Below are positions 22,246-30,020 of a stretch of 42,100 bases of DNA, one piece after another. The translations under genes were made by a program, and so were the position numbers. How positions within the stretch are numbered: position 1 is the first letter of the stretch; every line of letters begins with the position of its first letter. Source of the stretch: Desulfobacterales bacterium (GTDB lineage: Bacteria > Desulfobacterota > Desulfobacteria > Desulfobacterales > JAHEIW01); the NCBI GenBank assembly GCA_020353355.1, contig CP070694.1, forward strand, positions 4,206,744 through 4,248,843, read 5' to 3'. The notes beneath the pieces are model-generated. The model saw only the letters and a program-made list of their open reading frames with translations, was not told the DNA's origin and ran no database searches.

Positions 22246-22261
22246 TGTTTCACGTGAAACA
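22246..22261. other. parS: parS chromosome-partitioning site 2
   Basis: TGTTTCACGTGAAACA is an exact 16-bp match to the parS consensus, 40 bp centre-to-centre from the first site, so the two lie on nearly the same helix face. It sits in the leader of the next gene. Read in that gene's frame it encodes FHVKH, which explains a spurious upstream TTG-started extension. Confidence 0.95.
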
Positions 22262-22280
22262 TTTGGAAGTGACTAAAACA

Positions 22281-22979
22281 ATGGAAATAAACCTGACGCC
22301 TTATTTTATAAAATATGAAGCCTTGGTTGAAAAAGCAGATCTCGCATTTAAGCGAGTGAGAGAAATACACGCCGACTGTGTCAAATGCAAAGAAAAATGT
22401 GCGGACTGCTGTTATGCGCTGTTTGATCTTACCCTGATTGAAGCGTTGTATTTGAATCATAAGCTTAATAAAAAAGTTAAAGGTTCGGAAAAAGTTGAAC
22501 TACTTGAAAAGGCTAATCGTGCCGATCGGAGAATTCACAAGCTTAAACGCCAAGCATTTAAAGATCTGCAGGACGGAAAAAGCGAAGCAGAAATTCTGGC
22601 CAAAATGGCTATGGAGCGCGTTCGCTGCCCGCTTTTAAATGAGAAGCAGTTGTGTGAATTATATGATTATCGTCCCTTAACATGCCGGTTTTACGGTATA
22701 CCCACGGCGATTGGCGGGCAGGGGCACACCTGCGGACTTTCCGGTTTTAAAAAAGGCGAGCGGTATCCGACGGTTAATCTTGATGCTGTCCACAGCCAGC
22801 TGCAACAAATTTCTGCCGAGCTTATCCGCGACATTAAGTCCCGAAATGTCAGATTGGCTGATTTGTTAGTTCCATTGTCCATGGCGTTAATAACGGATTA
22901 TGATGACGTTTACCTGGGAATCGGTAAGGAAAAATTGGAGGAAGTAGAATCCAAAAAGCATCGTAAGAGAAAAAGATAA
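22281..22979 (+). CDS. YkgJ-family cysteine-cluster protein
   Basis: A 232-residue protein with the CxxCxxxCxxCC-type cluster of the YkgJ/Fli-B-like family (CVKCKEKCADCC, about residues 33-44), plus CPLLNEKQLCELYDYRPLTCRFYG near 117-140 and a later Cys. The cysteines probably bind a metal or an Fe-S cluster. The function is unknown. The frame stays open to a TTG at 22245, but that is inside parS. The ATG at 22281 has GGAAGT about 10 nt upstream and is preferred. The C-terminus is strongly basic (SKKHRKRKR). Confidence 0.82.
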   Translation: MEINLTPYFIKYEALVEKADLAFKRVREIHADCVKCKEKCADCCYALFDLTLIEALYLNHKLNKKVKGSEKVELLEKANRADRRIHKLKRQAFKDLQDGKSEAEILAKMAMERVRCPLLNEKQLCELYDYRPLTCRFYGIPTAIGGQGHTCGLSGFKKGERYPTVNLDAVHSQLQQISAELIRDIKSRNVRLADLLVPLSMALITDYDDVYLGIGKEKLEEVESKKHRKRKR

Positions 22980-23000
22980 GGATGGGTTTGCGATAAAAAA

Positions 23001-23097
23001 ACCACGAATTTTTGCGAATTAAGACTAAAAAACCTCAATCATTTATCTATACGGTAAGCTTTAAAATTTCGTGAAAATTCGGGTTTATTCGAGGTTC
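23001..23097. repeat. Inverted CGAATT/CACGAA word repeat
   Basis: CGAATTTTTGCGAATT (23005-23020) pairs imperfectly with AATTTCGTGAAAATTCG (23065-23081). An outer pair, AACCTC (23031-23036) with GAGGTT (23091-23096), adds to the symmetry. It fills the 150-bp gap between the YkgJ-type gene and the next gene. Confidence 0.5.
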
Positions 23098-23129
23098 TAA
23101 ATTTTACAAGGAGCTTAAATCATACGGGC

Positions 23130-23480
23130 ATGAACGAGTTTTCTCCTGAAGAGACCCAAAGACGGAAAAAGGCCGTTTTTGACAGCATGTCGCCCAGGCG
23201 CCAAAAGCATATTTTAACTAAAATCGGCTACGACAAATGGGATCCCTTTCAAGAACCCAAGGACCCGATTGATATTCGTAAGGATAAAAGCAGGCGCACC
23301 ACCCAGATGCTGGTTCGCGAATTTTTACAATCCCAAGAATCGAAAGGTTACAGCAATGCTTATGCGAGAGGTGTCCTGGAAATGGCGCTGGGCATCGTCA
23401 ACCAAGAAGAGCGCTTTAAAGGCATGTATGAGTTTTCATGCTGGTATCGTGAGCTTTTGAGAAAAGAAGGGCACGAGTGA
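23130..23480 (+). CDS. Hypothetical protein, 116 aa
   Basis: I do not recognise this protein. It is a soluble, charged sequence with no signal peptide or membrane segment. The N-terminal part is rich in Lys/Arg and Pro (SPRRQKHILTKIGYDKWDPFQEPKDPIDIRKDKSRR); the C-terminal part is probably helical (RRTTQMLVREFLQSQE, AYARGVLEMALGIVNQEERFKGMYEFSCWYREL). Codon use looks like its neighbours, which supports a real gene. The nearest AAGGAG is about 16 nt from the ATG, longer than ideal, but no other start exists in the frame before a stop. Confidence 0.65.
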   Translation: MNEFSPEETQRRKKAVFDSMSPRRQKHILTKIGYDKWDPFQEPKDPIDIRKDKSRRTTQMLVREFLQSQESKGYSNAYARGVLEMALGIVNQEERFKGMYEFSCWYRELLRKEGHE

Positions 23481-23949
23481 GAACGATTTGGGATTTTAGA
23501 TTCCGGATTTCGGATTTACTTAAAAGACAGAAGACAGAAAGCAGAGATCAAAAACCAGTTGTTGGTTTCCAGTATCCTGTCCATTGCACCACCGATATAC
23601 AACCTCACAAAATAACGCAAACCATTAGATAAAAAACTCCAGAAAATTCCTGCGCAAATGGCCGAGCCGATAACGCCGAATGCTTCGTCCTTTTTCTTGT
23701 TTCAATTTTTTCATCACCATCCATCGCCGAACCCCTTTATCGATCTATGTTGCCGAAATAAATAAATTTCCTTTAATTTTCGTGTAACATCAAAATGCCA
23801 ATACAAACTCGGTGAATAAATAAATTGACTCCTTTGATCTTTAATGCTAGTTTTGCTCATTTTTATGAAATTCACAGAAAGTAAATTCGCGATAAGAGCA
23901 AATTAGAAATATTGGTAAGGGTAAAAGCCTAAGAGAAGGAGAGCTAAGA
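23481..23949. other. Gap before the decarboxylase genes: word repeats, possible gene remnant, candidate promoter
   Basis: No convincing gene. Positions 23491-23560 hold two word repeats (GGATTT/CCGGATTTCGGATTT and AGACAGAAGACAGAAAGCAGA). On the minus strand a frame is open from 23701 to 23516 (61 codons) with a hydrophobic start (GVIGSAICAGIFWSFLSNGLRYFV), but it has no ATG, GTG or TTG near its 5' end, so it may be a decayed small membrane-protein gene or chance. A candidate promoter lies at 23825-23853. Confidence 0.4.
23825..23853 (+). promoter_or_regulatory. Candidate promoter of the decarboxylase operon
   Basis: TTGACT (23825-23830), a 17-nt spacer and TAGTTT (23848-23853), about 97 bp before the first gene. 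The -35 is good and the -10 weak. Confidence 0.35.
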
Positions 23950-25098
23950 ATGTCCTGGGATTATGTATTGGAGCTCATTAAGAATATCCTCGTAACACAG
24001 ACAGGCATGCCGAACTTGCTTTTTAAGCAGGTCATCATGATGGCGGTTGCGTTTTTTTTCCTTTATTTGGCTGTTGCCAAGCGATATGAACCGCTGCTTC
24101 TGGTGCCTATTGGATTTGGTATTTTCCTTGTTAATTTCCCCCTTGCGCCGTTGATGGGGTATACCGAGCACGGCTATCCCGAACTCCTCAGGGCCTTCTA
24201 TAAATACGGCTTAGAGTGGGAAATAATTCCTCCGATGATCTTTCTCGGGCTGGGGGCGATGACCGACTTTGGTCCTTTGATCGCCAACCCAAAAACACTT
24301 ATTGTCGGTGCCGGAGCCCAGCTGGGCGTTTTTATCACCTATATCGGTACCCTATTTTTCGGCTTTACCCTCAAGGAGGCTGCTTCGGTGGCCATTATCG
24401 GCGGTGCGGACGGGCCCACCACAATTTATCTGACGGCCAAACTTGCACCCCAACTCCTCGGTGCCAACGCTCTGGCTGCTTACTCATACATGGCCATGGT
24501 GCCTCTCATCCAGCCGCCCATCATGCGCCTGATGACCTCTTCTGCCCAGCGTCGGATCAAAATGCGACAGCTCAGGCCGGTGTCGGCTCGGGAAAAATTG
24601 CTTTTTCCCTTGATCGCCGCCGTTCTGATTATTCTTCTGATCCCGGCCGTCGCGCCCCTGATGGGAATGTTTATGTTCGGCAATTTCATGCGTGAATGCG
24701 GCGTCGTCAAGCGTTTATCTGATACAGCCCAACAATCTCTCATGAATATTATCACCATCCTCTTAGGCCTTTCAGTGGGAGCTACGATGGAAGCCGAAGT
24801 TTTTCTTAGCTGGAAGCCTCTTCTTATTTTCGGATTTGGTCTTTTGGATTTTATCGTATGCACTTTTGGCGGGGTGTTAACGGTCCAAATTATGAATCTA
24901 TTTATAAAAGAAAAAATAAATCCCCTGATCGGATCCGCCGGCGTATCTGCGGTGCCGATGGCCGCCCGTGTTTCCAATACGGAAGGCCTTAAAGCCGATC
25001 CGACCAACTTTTTGTTGATGCACGCCATGGGGCCTAATCTGGCCGGAGTGATCGGCTCGGCTGCAGCGGCGGGCATGTTCATTGCGATGTTTCAATAG
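23950..25098 (+). CDS. Sodium ion-translocating decarboxylase, beta subunit
   Basis: A 382-residue polytopic membrane protein of the OadB/GcdB/MmdB family. It releases CO2 from carboxybiotin and couples this to Na+ export. Visible are about nine or more hydrophobic segments, the conserved [19 protein letters not shown] containing the key Asp of the Na+ site, [16 protein letters not shown], and [22 protein letters not shown] at the C-terminus. AGAAGGAGAGCTAAG precedes the ATG. Gamma-like and biotin-carrier genes follow within 1 kb, but no carboxyltransferase alpha subunit is here. The substrate (oxaloacetate, methylmalonyl-CoA or glutaconyl-CoA) therefore cannot be told. Confidence 0.93.
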   Translation: MSWDYVLELIKNILVTQTGMPNLLFKQVIMMAVAFFFLYLAVAKRYEPLLLVPIGFGIFLVNFPLAPLMGYTEHGYPELLRAFYKYGLEWEIIPPMIFLGLGAMTDFGPLIANPKTLIVGAGAQLGVFITYIGTLFFGFTLKEAASVAIIGGADGPTTIYLTAKLAPQLLGANALAAYSYMAMVPLIQPPIMRLMTSSAQRRIKMRQLRPVSAREKLLFPLIAAVLIILLIPAVAPLMGMFMFGNFMRECGVVKRLSDTAQQSLMNIITILLGLSVGATMEAEVFLSWKPLLIFGFGLLDFIVCTFGGVLTVQIMNLFIKEKINPLIGSAGVSAVPMAARVSNTEGLKADPTNFLLMHAMGPNLAGVIGSAAAAGMFIAMFQ

Positions 25099-25107
25099 GA
25101 GGAAGCC

Positions 25108-25476
25108 ATGAAGGTGAAATTTTTATCAACTATCATTGGGCTATGGCTTCTTTTTGAACTTTTCATGATGGTGCCGACACCATACATAGCTTGGGCAACA
25201 TTTGGTGAGGATCAGGAAAAACCGCGACCCGAATTCACTCGCGAGGGCGATATAATCACGGCGAAACTCCTTCCCCGGGCAAAAAGCACCAGCGTTTTTA
25301 TCAATTTCAAGGTTGCCGGCGCAGAGCTGATCAATGTTCAGGGAATGGACTTTGAGAAGGCCGACCGGCCCGAGGTCGACCTCAAAGATTTCAAATCAGC
25401 TCTTTTCGTGATTGAAATTGGGGCTCTTTCCCCAGGAGGCGAGGCCATGGTCTCGCTGACATCCGATTTTTTTTAA
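25108..25476 (+). CDS. N-terminal part of a probable decarboxylase-associated membrane protein, ended by a frameshift
   Basis: A 122-residue frame starting 9 bp after the beta subunit with GGAGGAAGCC before its ATG. Residues 1-30 form a signal or anchor (STIIGLWLLFELFMMVPTPYIAWA). The rest is a beta-rich, probably periplasmic domain with no family I recognise. It stops at TAA 25474-25476, right after a T8 run (25467-25474). Removing one T would read on as DFFNRSTRFWIFNEKLETPWMDS into the next frame without a stop. I therefore read it as the front half of one interrupted gene. Confidence 0.7.
   Translation: MKVKFLSTIIGLWLLFELFMMVPTPYIAWATFGEDQEKPRPEFTREGDIITAKLLPRAKSTSVFINFKVAGAELINVQGMDFEKADRPEVDLKDFKSALFVIEIGALSPGGEAMVSLTSDFF
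25467..25474 (+). other. T8 homopolymer at the frameshift site
   Basis: Eight T residues at 25467-25474. With seven, the frame of the 25108 gene joins the frame of the 25511 gene. This may be a sequencing error, a slippage-prone switch or a true mutation. Confidence 0.75.
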
Positions 25477-25510
25477 TCGGTCGACCCGATTCTGGATTTT
25501 CAATGAAAAG

Positions 25511-26038
25511 TTGGAAACACCATGGATGGATTCCATCGCCCAAAATTTGGATCGACCCGACCGGGTTCAGGAACTTGTAATTAAAGTAAAAGATGGCGGT
25601 TCGTTCGATTCGGATATGAATGAGAATGGCCGCATGATCATCATTGGTGGCCCAAAGGATTCATTTTGGGGTTATGCATTGGGAACCCTTTTTATCCGGT
25701 ATTTTGGCATATTTATTGTCCTCTCCATTCTCATGCTCGGTATGATTTTTTCCGGCAAAATTTTCCAGCACCTTGAGCACAAGAAGGCCAAATCCGCGAG
25801 TAAACCGGAATCACAAACCGTCCGGGCGGGAAAGGCTGAAACCCCGAACATTGCCGATAATGGTATCAATCCCGAGATGGCAACGGCTGTCGCTGTGGCC
25901 CTTCATTTGCATTTCTCCGGCTCACGCGCATCGGATTCGATGCACTTATCTTCTTTGCGGTCGACAGCTTGGAGTCAACAGGGACGTGCGCAGATCATGG
26001 GCGAACGGTCGCTGATGTATAATCGTCATAAACGTTAA
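25511..26038 (+). CDS. OadG-like gamma subunit (C-terminal part of the split gene)
   Basis: A frame of 175 residues whose nominal TTG start has no ribosome site. The frame is open back to 25475, which supports it being the back half of the gene starting at 25108. It contains DRVQELVIKVKDGGSFDSD, then GGPKDSFWGYALGTLFIRYFGIFIVLSILMLGMIFSGKIFQHLE with one membrane helix (about 62-82). A charged linker and INPEMATAVAVALHLHF follow, resembling the conserved tail of decarboxylase gamma subunits. OadG-type subunits anchor and assemble the complex. Expression depends on how the T8 break is resolved. Confidence 0.7.
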   Translation: METPWMDSIAQNLDRPDRVQELVIKVKDGGSFDSDMNENGRMIIIGGPKDSFWGYALGTLFIRYFGIFIVLSILMLGMIFSGKIFQHLEHKKAKSASKPESQTVRAGKAETPNIADNGINPEMATAVAVALHLHFSGSRASDSMHLSSLRSTAWSQQGRAQIMGERSLMYNRHKR

Positions 26039-26058
26039 GTATCATTGAGGTGCTTGAA

Positions 26059-26523
26059 ATGAAATATAAGATCGCCGTTGGCAAAAAGAAATTCGAGGTA
26101 GAAATAGGTCTCATCAAAGACGGATTGGCCCAGGTAATAGTGAATGATAAAACCTATGAGGTCAACATCGAAAACTTTGCCGAGGTGACAGGCAGGAGAG
26201 CAATCAGAGAAAGCAGCCCGCTGCCGGTCCTTTCCGGGACAAAAGCCCCGGCGCCGCCGGATACCTCCCCAGCGCAAAAGACCACATCGGTTTCTCTCGC
26301 TTCGACCGGCAGCGGTGTTGTCGCGGCACCTATCTCAGGCCGCATTTTAGAGGTCAAGGTCAAAGTGGTCGATACCATAAGCGTCGGACAGGGCCTGTTG
26401 GTCTTGGAAGCCATGAAAATGGAAAATAGCATTAACAGTGAGGTATCCGGCATATTACGTGAGATCAGAGTTCGAGTGGGAGACCAGGTATCCACCGGCG
26501 ATGTCCTGATGGTTATCGAATGA
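26059..26523 (+). CDS. Biotin carboxyl carrier subunit of the decarboxylase
   Basis: A 154-residue biotin carrier protein. The C-terminal biotinyl domain (about 80-154) holds the biotinylation motif VLEAMKMENS with Lys120 as the modified residue, 34 residues before the end. Residues 55-80 are an Ala/Pro-rich flexible linker (KAPAPPDTSPAQK). It carries the carboxyl group from the missing carboxyltransferase to the beta subunit. The frame opens at a GTG (26050), but the ATG at 26059 is preferred because GAGGTG (26048-26053) then sits at a usual distance. Confidence 0.92.
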   Translation: MKYKIAVGKKKFEVEIGLIKDGLAQVIVNDKTYEVNIENFAEVTGRRAIRESSPLPVLSGTKAPAPPDTSPAQKTTSVSLASTGSGVVAAPISGRILEVKVKVVDTISVGQGLLVLEAMKMENSINSEVSGILREIRVRVGDQVSTGDVLMVIE

Positions 26524-26611
26524 GGTTTAATCCGTTACGCAACGATGATTTATTTCACGTCAGAATAATATAAATTAATATAAAATTCAGATATTTAGTT
26601 AATTATTCATT

Positions 26612-26628
26612 TGACGTTAAACACGTCA
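26612..26628. promoter_or_regulatory. Palindrome TGACG-N7-CGTCA upstream of the first BMP gene
   Basis: TGACG (26612-26616) and CGTCA (26624-26628) form a perfect dyad with a 7-nt centre, followed closely by the palindrome CCATTAATGG (26634-26643). It is a possible operator; the regulator is unknown. Confidence 0.35.
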
Positions 26629-26650
26629 CCAACCCATTAATGGCAGCTAT

Positions 26651-26669
26651 GGATATTATGCCGATATCC
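26651..26669. promoter_or_regulatory. Palindrome GGATAT-N7-ATATCC next to the promoter
   Basis: GGATAT (26651-26656) and ATATCC (26664-26669) make a 6-bp dyad with a 7-nt spacer, ending 10 bp before the -35 box at 26680. The spacing suits an activator or a repressor. Confidence 0.4.
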
Positions 26670-26679
26670 GCTTTATTTC

Positions 26680-26708
26680 TTGACCGCGAGAGACCTTTTT
26701 CCTATATA
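26680..26708 (+). promoter_or_regulatory. Sigma70-type promoter of the BMP-family binding protein gene
   Basis: TTGACC (26680-26685), a 17-nt spacer and TATATA (26703-26708), 91 bp before the ATG. It is one of the best promoter matches in the window. Confidence 0.6.
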
Positions 26709-26799
26709 GGCTAAGACTTACTTTGTGAGATAAAATATGTGTCTAAGATGCTAAAAATTTAAGATGCCTGACGCTTGCGATTGATGAGGAGAAGATCTT

Positions 26800-28002
26800 A
26801 TGGATAAAAAAACATTATGGGCATCAACTATTATTTTATTATATTTCATACCCTTATCAATAGCTCTTGGGACTGCTTTTGCAGCCGATAAGCCTTACAT
26901 ATTTGGTTTGCTGTTGGTCGGACCCCACAATGACCACGGCAGGAGCCAGATGCACTTTGAAGGTGGTAAATATGTTGAAGAGAAATTACCCGGTACAAAA
27001 ATGATTTATATTGACAAGGTAAATCCCGCCGACCGCCCGGGTATGACTATTCCCTTATTGGTTGATGATATGGTGCAAAAAGGCGCTAAGGTGATTATTG
27101 CCAGTACCAATAATATGAAAGACGGTGTGCGGGAAGCAGCGTTACTGCATCCGGAAATCAAGTTTATTCATATTTCCGGAGATGATGTGCTCACAGGAAA
27201 GGCCCCTGACAATCTCAGCAATTTAATGGGCCGCATGGAGTACGGTAAAATGATGGCCGGTTTTGCTGCCGCAATGACCACCAAAACCGGAAAAGTCGGA
27301 TATCTTGGCCCTCTAATTAACGGAGAGACTCGCCGTCTGGCAGCATCAAGCTATCTTGGTGCAAAATACGCGTGGGAAAAGGTATTGAAAAAAGATATCA
27401 AAGAATTGAAATTTCAGGTCATGTGGATTGGCTGGTGGATCAATCTTCCCAACCAGACTGAGGATCCTACCAAAGTTGCTCAGAATTTTTTCAATACCGG
27501 TTTTGATGTGGTTATATCGGGCATTGATACAAATGAGATATTGTTTGCTGCAAACCAGAAGAAAAAAGAAGGCCAAAATGTTTGGTGCCTCCCTTTTTAC
27601 TATAGAGGCGATTGTGAGAGTGCTTCGGATGTCTGTCTCGGAGCACCCTACTACAATTGGGGACCCGGATATGTAAAATTGTTAAAATCAGCCATGTCAG
27701 GTAATTGGAAATCTGAATGGTTGCTTTTGGGTCCTGACTGGAAAGATATCAGCAATCCGGATACCAGCACTGTCGGGTTTGTGGCTGGTCCCGCACTGTC
27801 ACCATTTTCAAAAAACGCACTGGACACATTTATTAAAGATCTTGGTTCCGGCAAATTAGATTTATTCAAAGGCCCTCTGAATTACCAGGATGGCTCCCCC
27901 TTCATTAAAGCAGGTGAATCTGCCACTGTTGAGCAAATGTGGTACATGGAACAGCTTTTGGAGGGGATGTCGGGACAAAGCAAAGGAAATAAAACTGATT
28001 GA
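26800..28002 (+). CDS. BMP/PnrA-family ABC transporter substrate-binding protein 1
   Basis: A 400-residue periplasmic binding protein of the Bmp/Med/PnrA family, whose members bind nucleosides. A signal peptide covers about 1-30 (cleavage after TAFA); no lipobox Cys is present. Family-like segments include FGLLLVGPHNDHGRSQMHFEGGKYVEEKLPG, the MVQKGAKVIIASTNNM stretch, NLMGRMEYGKMMAGFAAAMTTKTGKVGYLGPLINGE and a C-terminal LDLFKGPLNYQDGSPFIKAGE. GAGGAGAAGATCTT precedes the ATG. It is more AT-rich by eye than the next binding protein, from which it is separated by 101 bp. The ligand is unproven. Confidence 0.86.
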   Translation: MDKKTLWASTIILLYFIPLSIALGTAFAADKPYIFGLLLVGPHNDHGRSQMHFEGGKYVEEKLPGTKMIYIDKVNPADRPGMTIPLLVDDMVQKGAKVIIASTNNMKDGVREAALLHPEIKFIHISGDDVLTGKAPDNLSNLMGRMEYGKMMAGFAAAMTTKTGKVGYLGPLINGETRRLAASSYLGAKYAWEKVLKKDIKELKFQVMWIGWWINLPNQTEDPTKVAQNFFNTGFDVVISGIDTNEILFAANQKKKEGQNVWCLPFYYRGDCESASDVCLGAPYYNWGPGYVKLLKSAMSGNWKSEWLLLGPDWKDISNPDTSTVGFVAGPALSPFSKNALDTFIKDLGSGKLDLFKGPLNYQDGSPFIKAGESATVEQMWYMEQLLEGMSGQSKGNKTD

Positions 28003-28103
28003 TTTACTAATAAATGCCTCAAACCATCTGGCACACACTTTTTCACGGTCATAATCATTATCTTGTTTAAATTTTAAACCATTCAGAAAAGGGGGGATTT
28101 CCT

Positions 28104-29195
28104 ATGAGAAAAAAATTTATTTTTTTAATGTTGATGGTTTTGGGCATCGGCTTACTGATTTCAGCGCCGGCCCTTGCCAAAACAAAGGTGGCCTTTGCCC
28201 TGCTTTGGACCATTGACGACATGGGTTGGACCACGGCCCATTACCGCGGAATCGAGTATCTGAAAGAACAGCTCGGGGATCAAATCGAGGTCTCGTACAC
28301 TGAAAAGGTTCTGGCAGCCAATGCCGAGCAGGTGCTTCGGGGCTATGCCAAGGCGGGATACAACATCATCTTCGCCACTACCTTTGAGCACATGGACCCC
28401 ACCATGATTGTGTCCCGGGACTTTCCTAACGTTGTCTTCGAGCACTGCTCCGGTTACAAGAAAAACGATAAAAACATGGGTAACTACTTTATGCGTATGT
28501 ATCAGGCCGAGTATCTGGCCGGTTACATGGCTGGACTAATGGGCTACAAGAATGTGGGGACTGTGGCTACCCAGCCCATTCCCGAGCCCATCCGCGGTAT
28601 CAATGCCTTCACCATCGGCCTGAAAAAAGGCCTCTCAGAGGCAGGCATTGACCACGACCCCCAGAAAGTCAACACCATAGTCTGGCTTAAAAGCTGGCGG
28701 GATGCCACCAACGAGACGCTTCTGGCGGAAACCCTTGCTGGCCGGGGTCACGACCTGATTCGTCAGATGGCTGATACACCGGAATCCGCTGCGGCTGCCT
28801 GCCGTAAGGGGGTTCCGTCTATCGGCTATGGTATTGATGTCGGCACCCAGGCACAGTGTGCCCTGATCTCCACGGAATGGAACTGGGGAGTTTATTATGT
28901 GGATGCTGTCAAGCGTTCCATGGCCGGGGCCTGGCAGCCCGCAGAAGTCTGGTGGGGATTTGAAAAGCAGGGCGTCAAGCTCGGCCCCTTTCACGCATCG
29001 GTGACCGATGAGGTGAGACAGAAAGTTTTGGCCGAAAAGGCCAAGCTTGAGATGGGTGTTGATAACATCTTCGCCGGCCCCATTAATAATCAGTTGGGTA
29101 AAGAAGTGATTGTCGCCGGTCAAAAGGCCAGCGATCAAGATCTTCTTACTATGAGGTGGTTGGTGGAAGGTGTTGCCGGAAAGATTCCCGACTAA
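28104..29195 (+). CDS. BMP/PnrA-family ABC transporter substrate-binding protein 2
   Basis: A 363-residue second binding protein of the same family, clearly divergent from the first. The signal peptide is residues 1-25 (cleavage after APALA). Family features include TIDDMGWTTAHYRGIEYLKEQLG, the MYQAEYLAGYMAGLMGYKNVGTVATQPIPEPIRGINAFTIGLKKG region and GVPSIGYGIDV. GGGGGGATTTCCT precedes the ATG. From here to 33541 the DNA looks richer in G and C at third codon positions than the neighbouring genes. It heads the set of phosphoribosyltransferase, ATPase and two permeases and is the more likely cognate binding protein. Confidence 0.9.
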   Translation: MRKKFIFLMLMVLGIGLLISAPALAKTKVAFALLWTIDDMGWTTAHYRGIEYLKEQLGDQIEVSYTEKVLAANAEQVLRGYAKAGYNIIFATTFEHMDPTMIVSRDFPNVVFEHCSGYKKNDKNMGNYFMRMYQAEYLAGYMAGLMGYKNVGTVATQPIPEPIRGINAFTIGLKKGLSEAGIDHDPQKVNTIVWLKSWRDATNETLLAETLAGRGHDLIRQMADTPESAAAACRKGVPSIGYGIDVGTQAQCALISTEWNWGVYYVDAVKRSMAGAWQPAEVWWGFEKQGVKLGPFHASVTDEVRQKVLAEKAKLEMGVDNIFAGPINNQLGKEVIVAGQKASDQDLLTMRWLVEGVAGKIPD

Positions 29196-29328
29196 AAACG
29201 TCTCTTACAACAGCAGAAGCTTGTGGCCGGAGCCGCCGGTGGTTGGCCCTTAGTTTGCGTGCTTTTCAGATGCTTGTGAGCTTATGCACAAGCCAAGATC
29301 ATGCCTGAGGCAGGAAAAGAAAAGCTCG

Positions 29329-30018
29329 ATGGAGATTCCCGTAAGCCCCTTGGAAACCGGAAAGAAATATTTGTTCAAGATCCCCGATCTTGACATCAGG
29401 GTCGAACTCCCCTACGTGCTCATCCCGACAGATGATGGGTTTTTGAAGATCGCCTCTCTCAATCTGGTTGGCATGATCGAATGGAACCGCATTTTCGGCC
29501 GAGCTCTGGCGCGGAAAATTCGAGAGACCATCCCTGACTTACAAGGGGTGGTCTTTCTGACCGCGGTGGAGAAATCCCTGCAGCTAAGCCAGGTCGTCGC
29601 CCAGGAACTGGGTATTCCGATGATGGCTATAGCTTACAACCGCCGCAAGCCGCATATGGAAATAGACACCGGACAGCGACGACCCTTTATCCAAGTTGGA
29701 GGCGAATCGGTAACCAGCGGCGATAAATTTTTGGTCGTCTACGAGCGGGACTTCAACCTATTGACTTCCGCCAAGCGGGGAGTGGTGATTGTCGATGATG
29801 TGGTCAGTACCGGAGGAACCATCGCCGCTCTGGCGACGATCCTGGATGAAATCACTGAGCACAAATCCTTGGACAAAAGCGTGTTGAAAATTTTAGGTAT
29901 CTTCTGTGTCGCCCGAGAGGGCAAAATGAAACCGCTTTATAAAGGCCTTTCCTACAAAGTCCATTGGCTCGGAAACCTTCCCGACCCCCAATTTTTACCT
30001 GCCAAACCAAAAGAATAG
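29329..30018 (+). CDS. Phosphoribosyltransferase (adenine PRT-like)
   Basis: A 229-residue type I phosphoribosyltransferase. The 13-residue PRPP-binding motif is plain in VVIVDDVVSTGGTIAAL. VVFLTAVEKSLQLSQVVAQELGIPMMAIAYNRRKP corresponds to the hood and pyrophosphate loop region of the APRT group. Such enzymes turn a nucleobase plus PRPP into a nucleotide, here probably a purine. It lies inside the transporter operon, 2 bp before the ATPase gene, which suggests capture of an imported base. The frame opens at 29284, but the ATG at 29329 with AGGAAAAG about 10 nt upstream is preferred. Confidence 0.83.
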   Translation: MEIPVSPLETGKKYLFKIPDLDIRVELPYVLIPTDDGFLKIASLNLVGMIEWNRIFGRALARKIRETIPDLQGVVFLTAVEKSLQLSQVVAQELGIPMMAIAYNRRKPHMEIDTGQRRPFIQVGGESVTSGDKFLVVYERDFNLLTSAKRGVVIVDDVVSTGGTIAALATILDEITEHKSLDKSVLKILGIFCVAREGKMKPLYKGLSYKVHWLGNLPDPQFLPAKPKE

Positions 30019-30020
30019 AA

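Noticed and set aside
25460-25476. Programmed -1 ribosomal frameshift at the T8 run
   Set aside because: The downstream frame requires +1 (or -2), not -1. Transcript slippage or a sequencing error fits better, so I did not call it programmed.
26524-26799. Purine riboswitch before the nucleoside-type binding protein
   Set aside because: None of the conserved junction or loop sequences of purine riboswitches is present; the region holds palindromes and a promoter instead.
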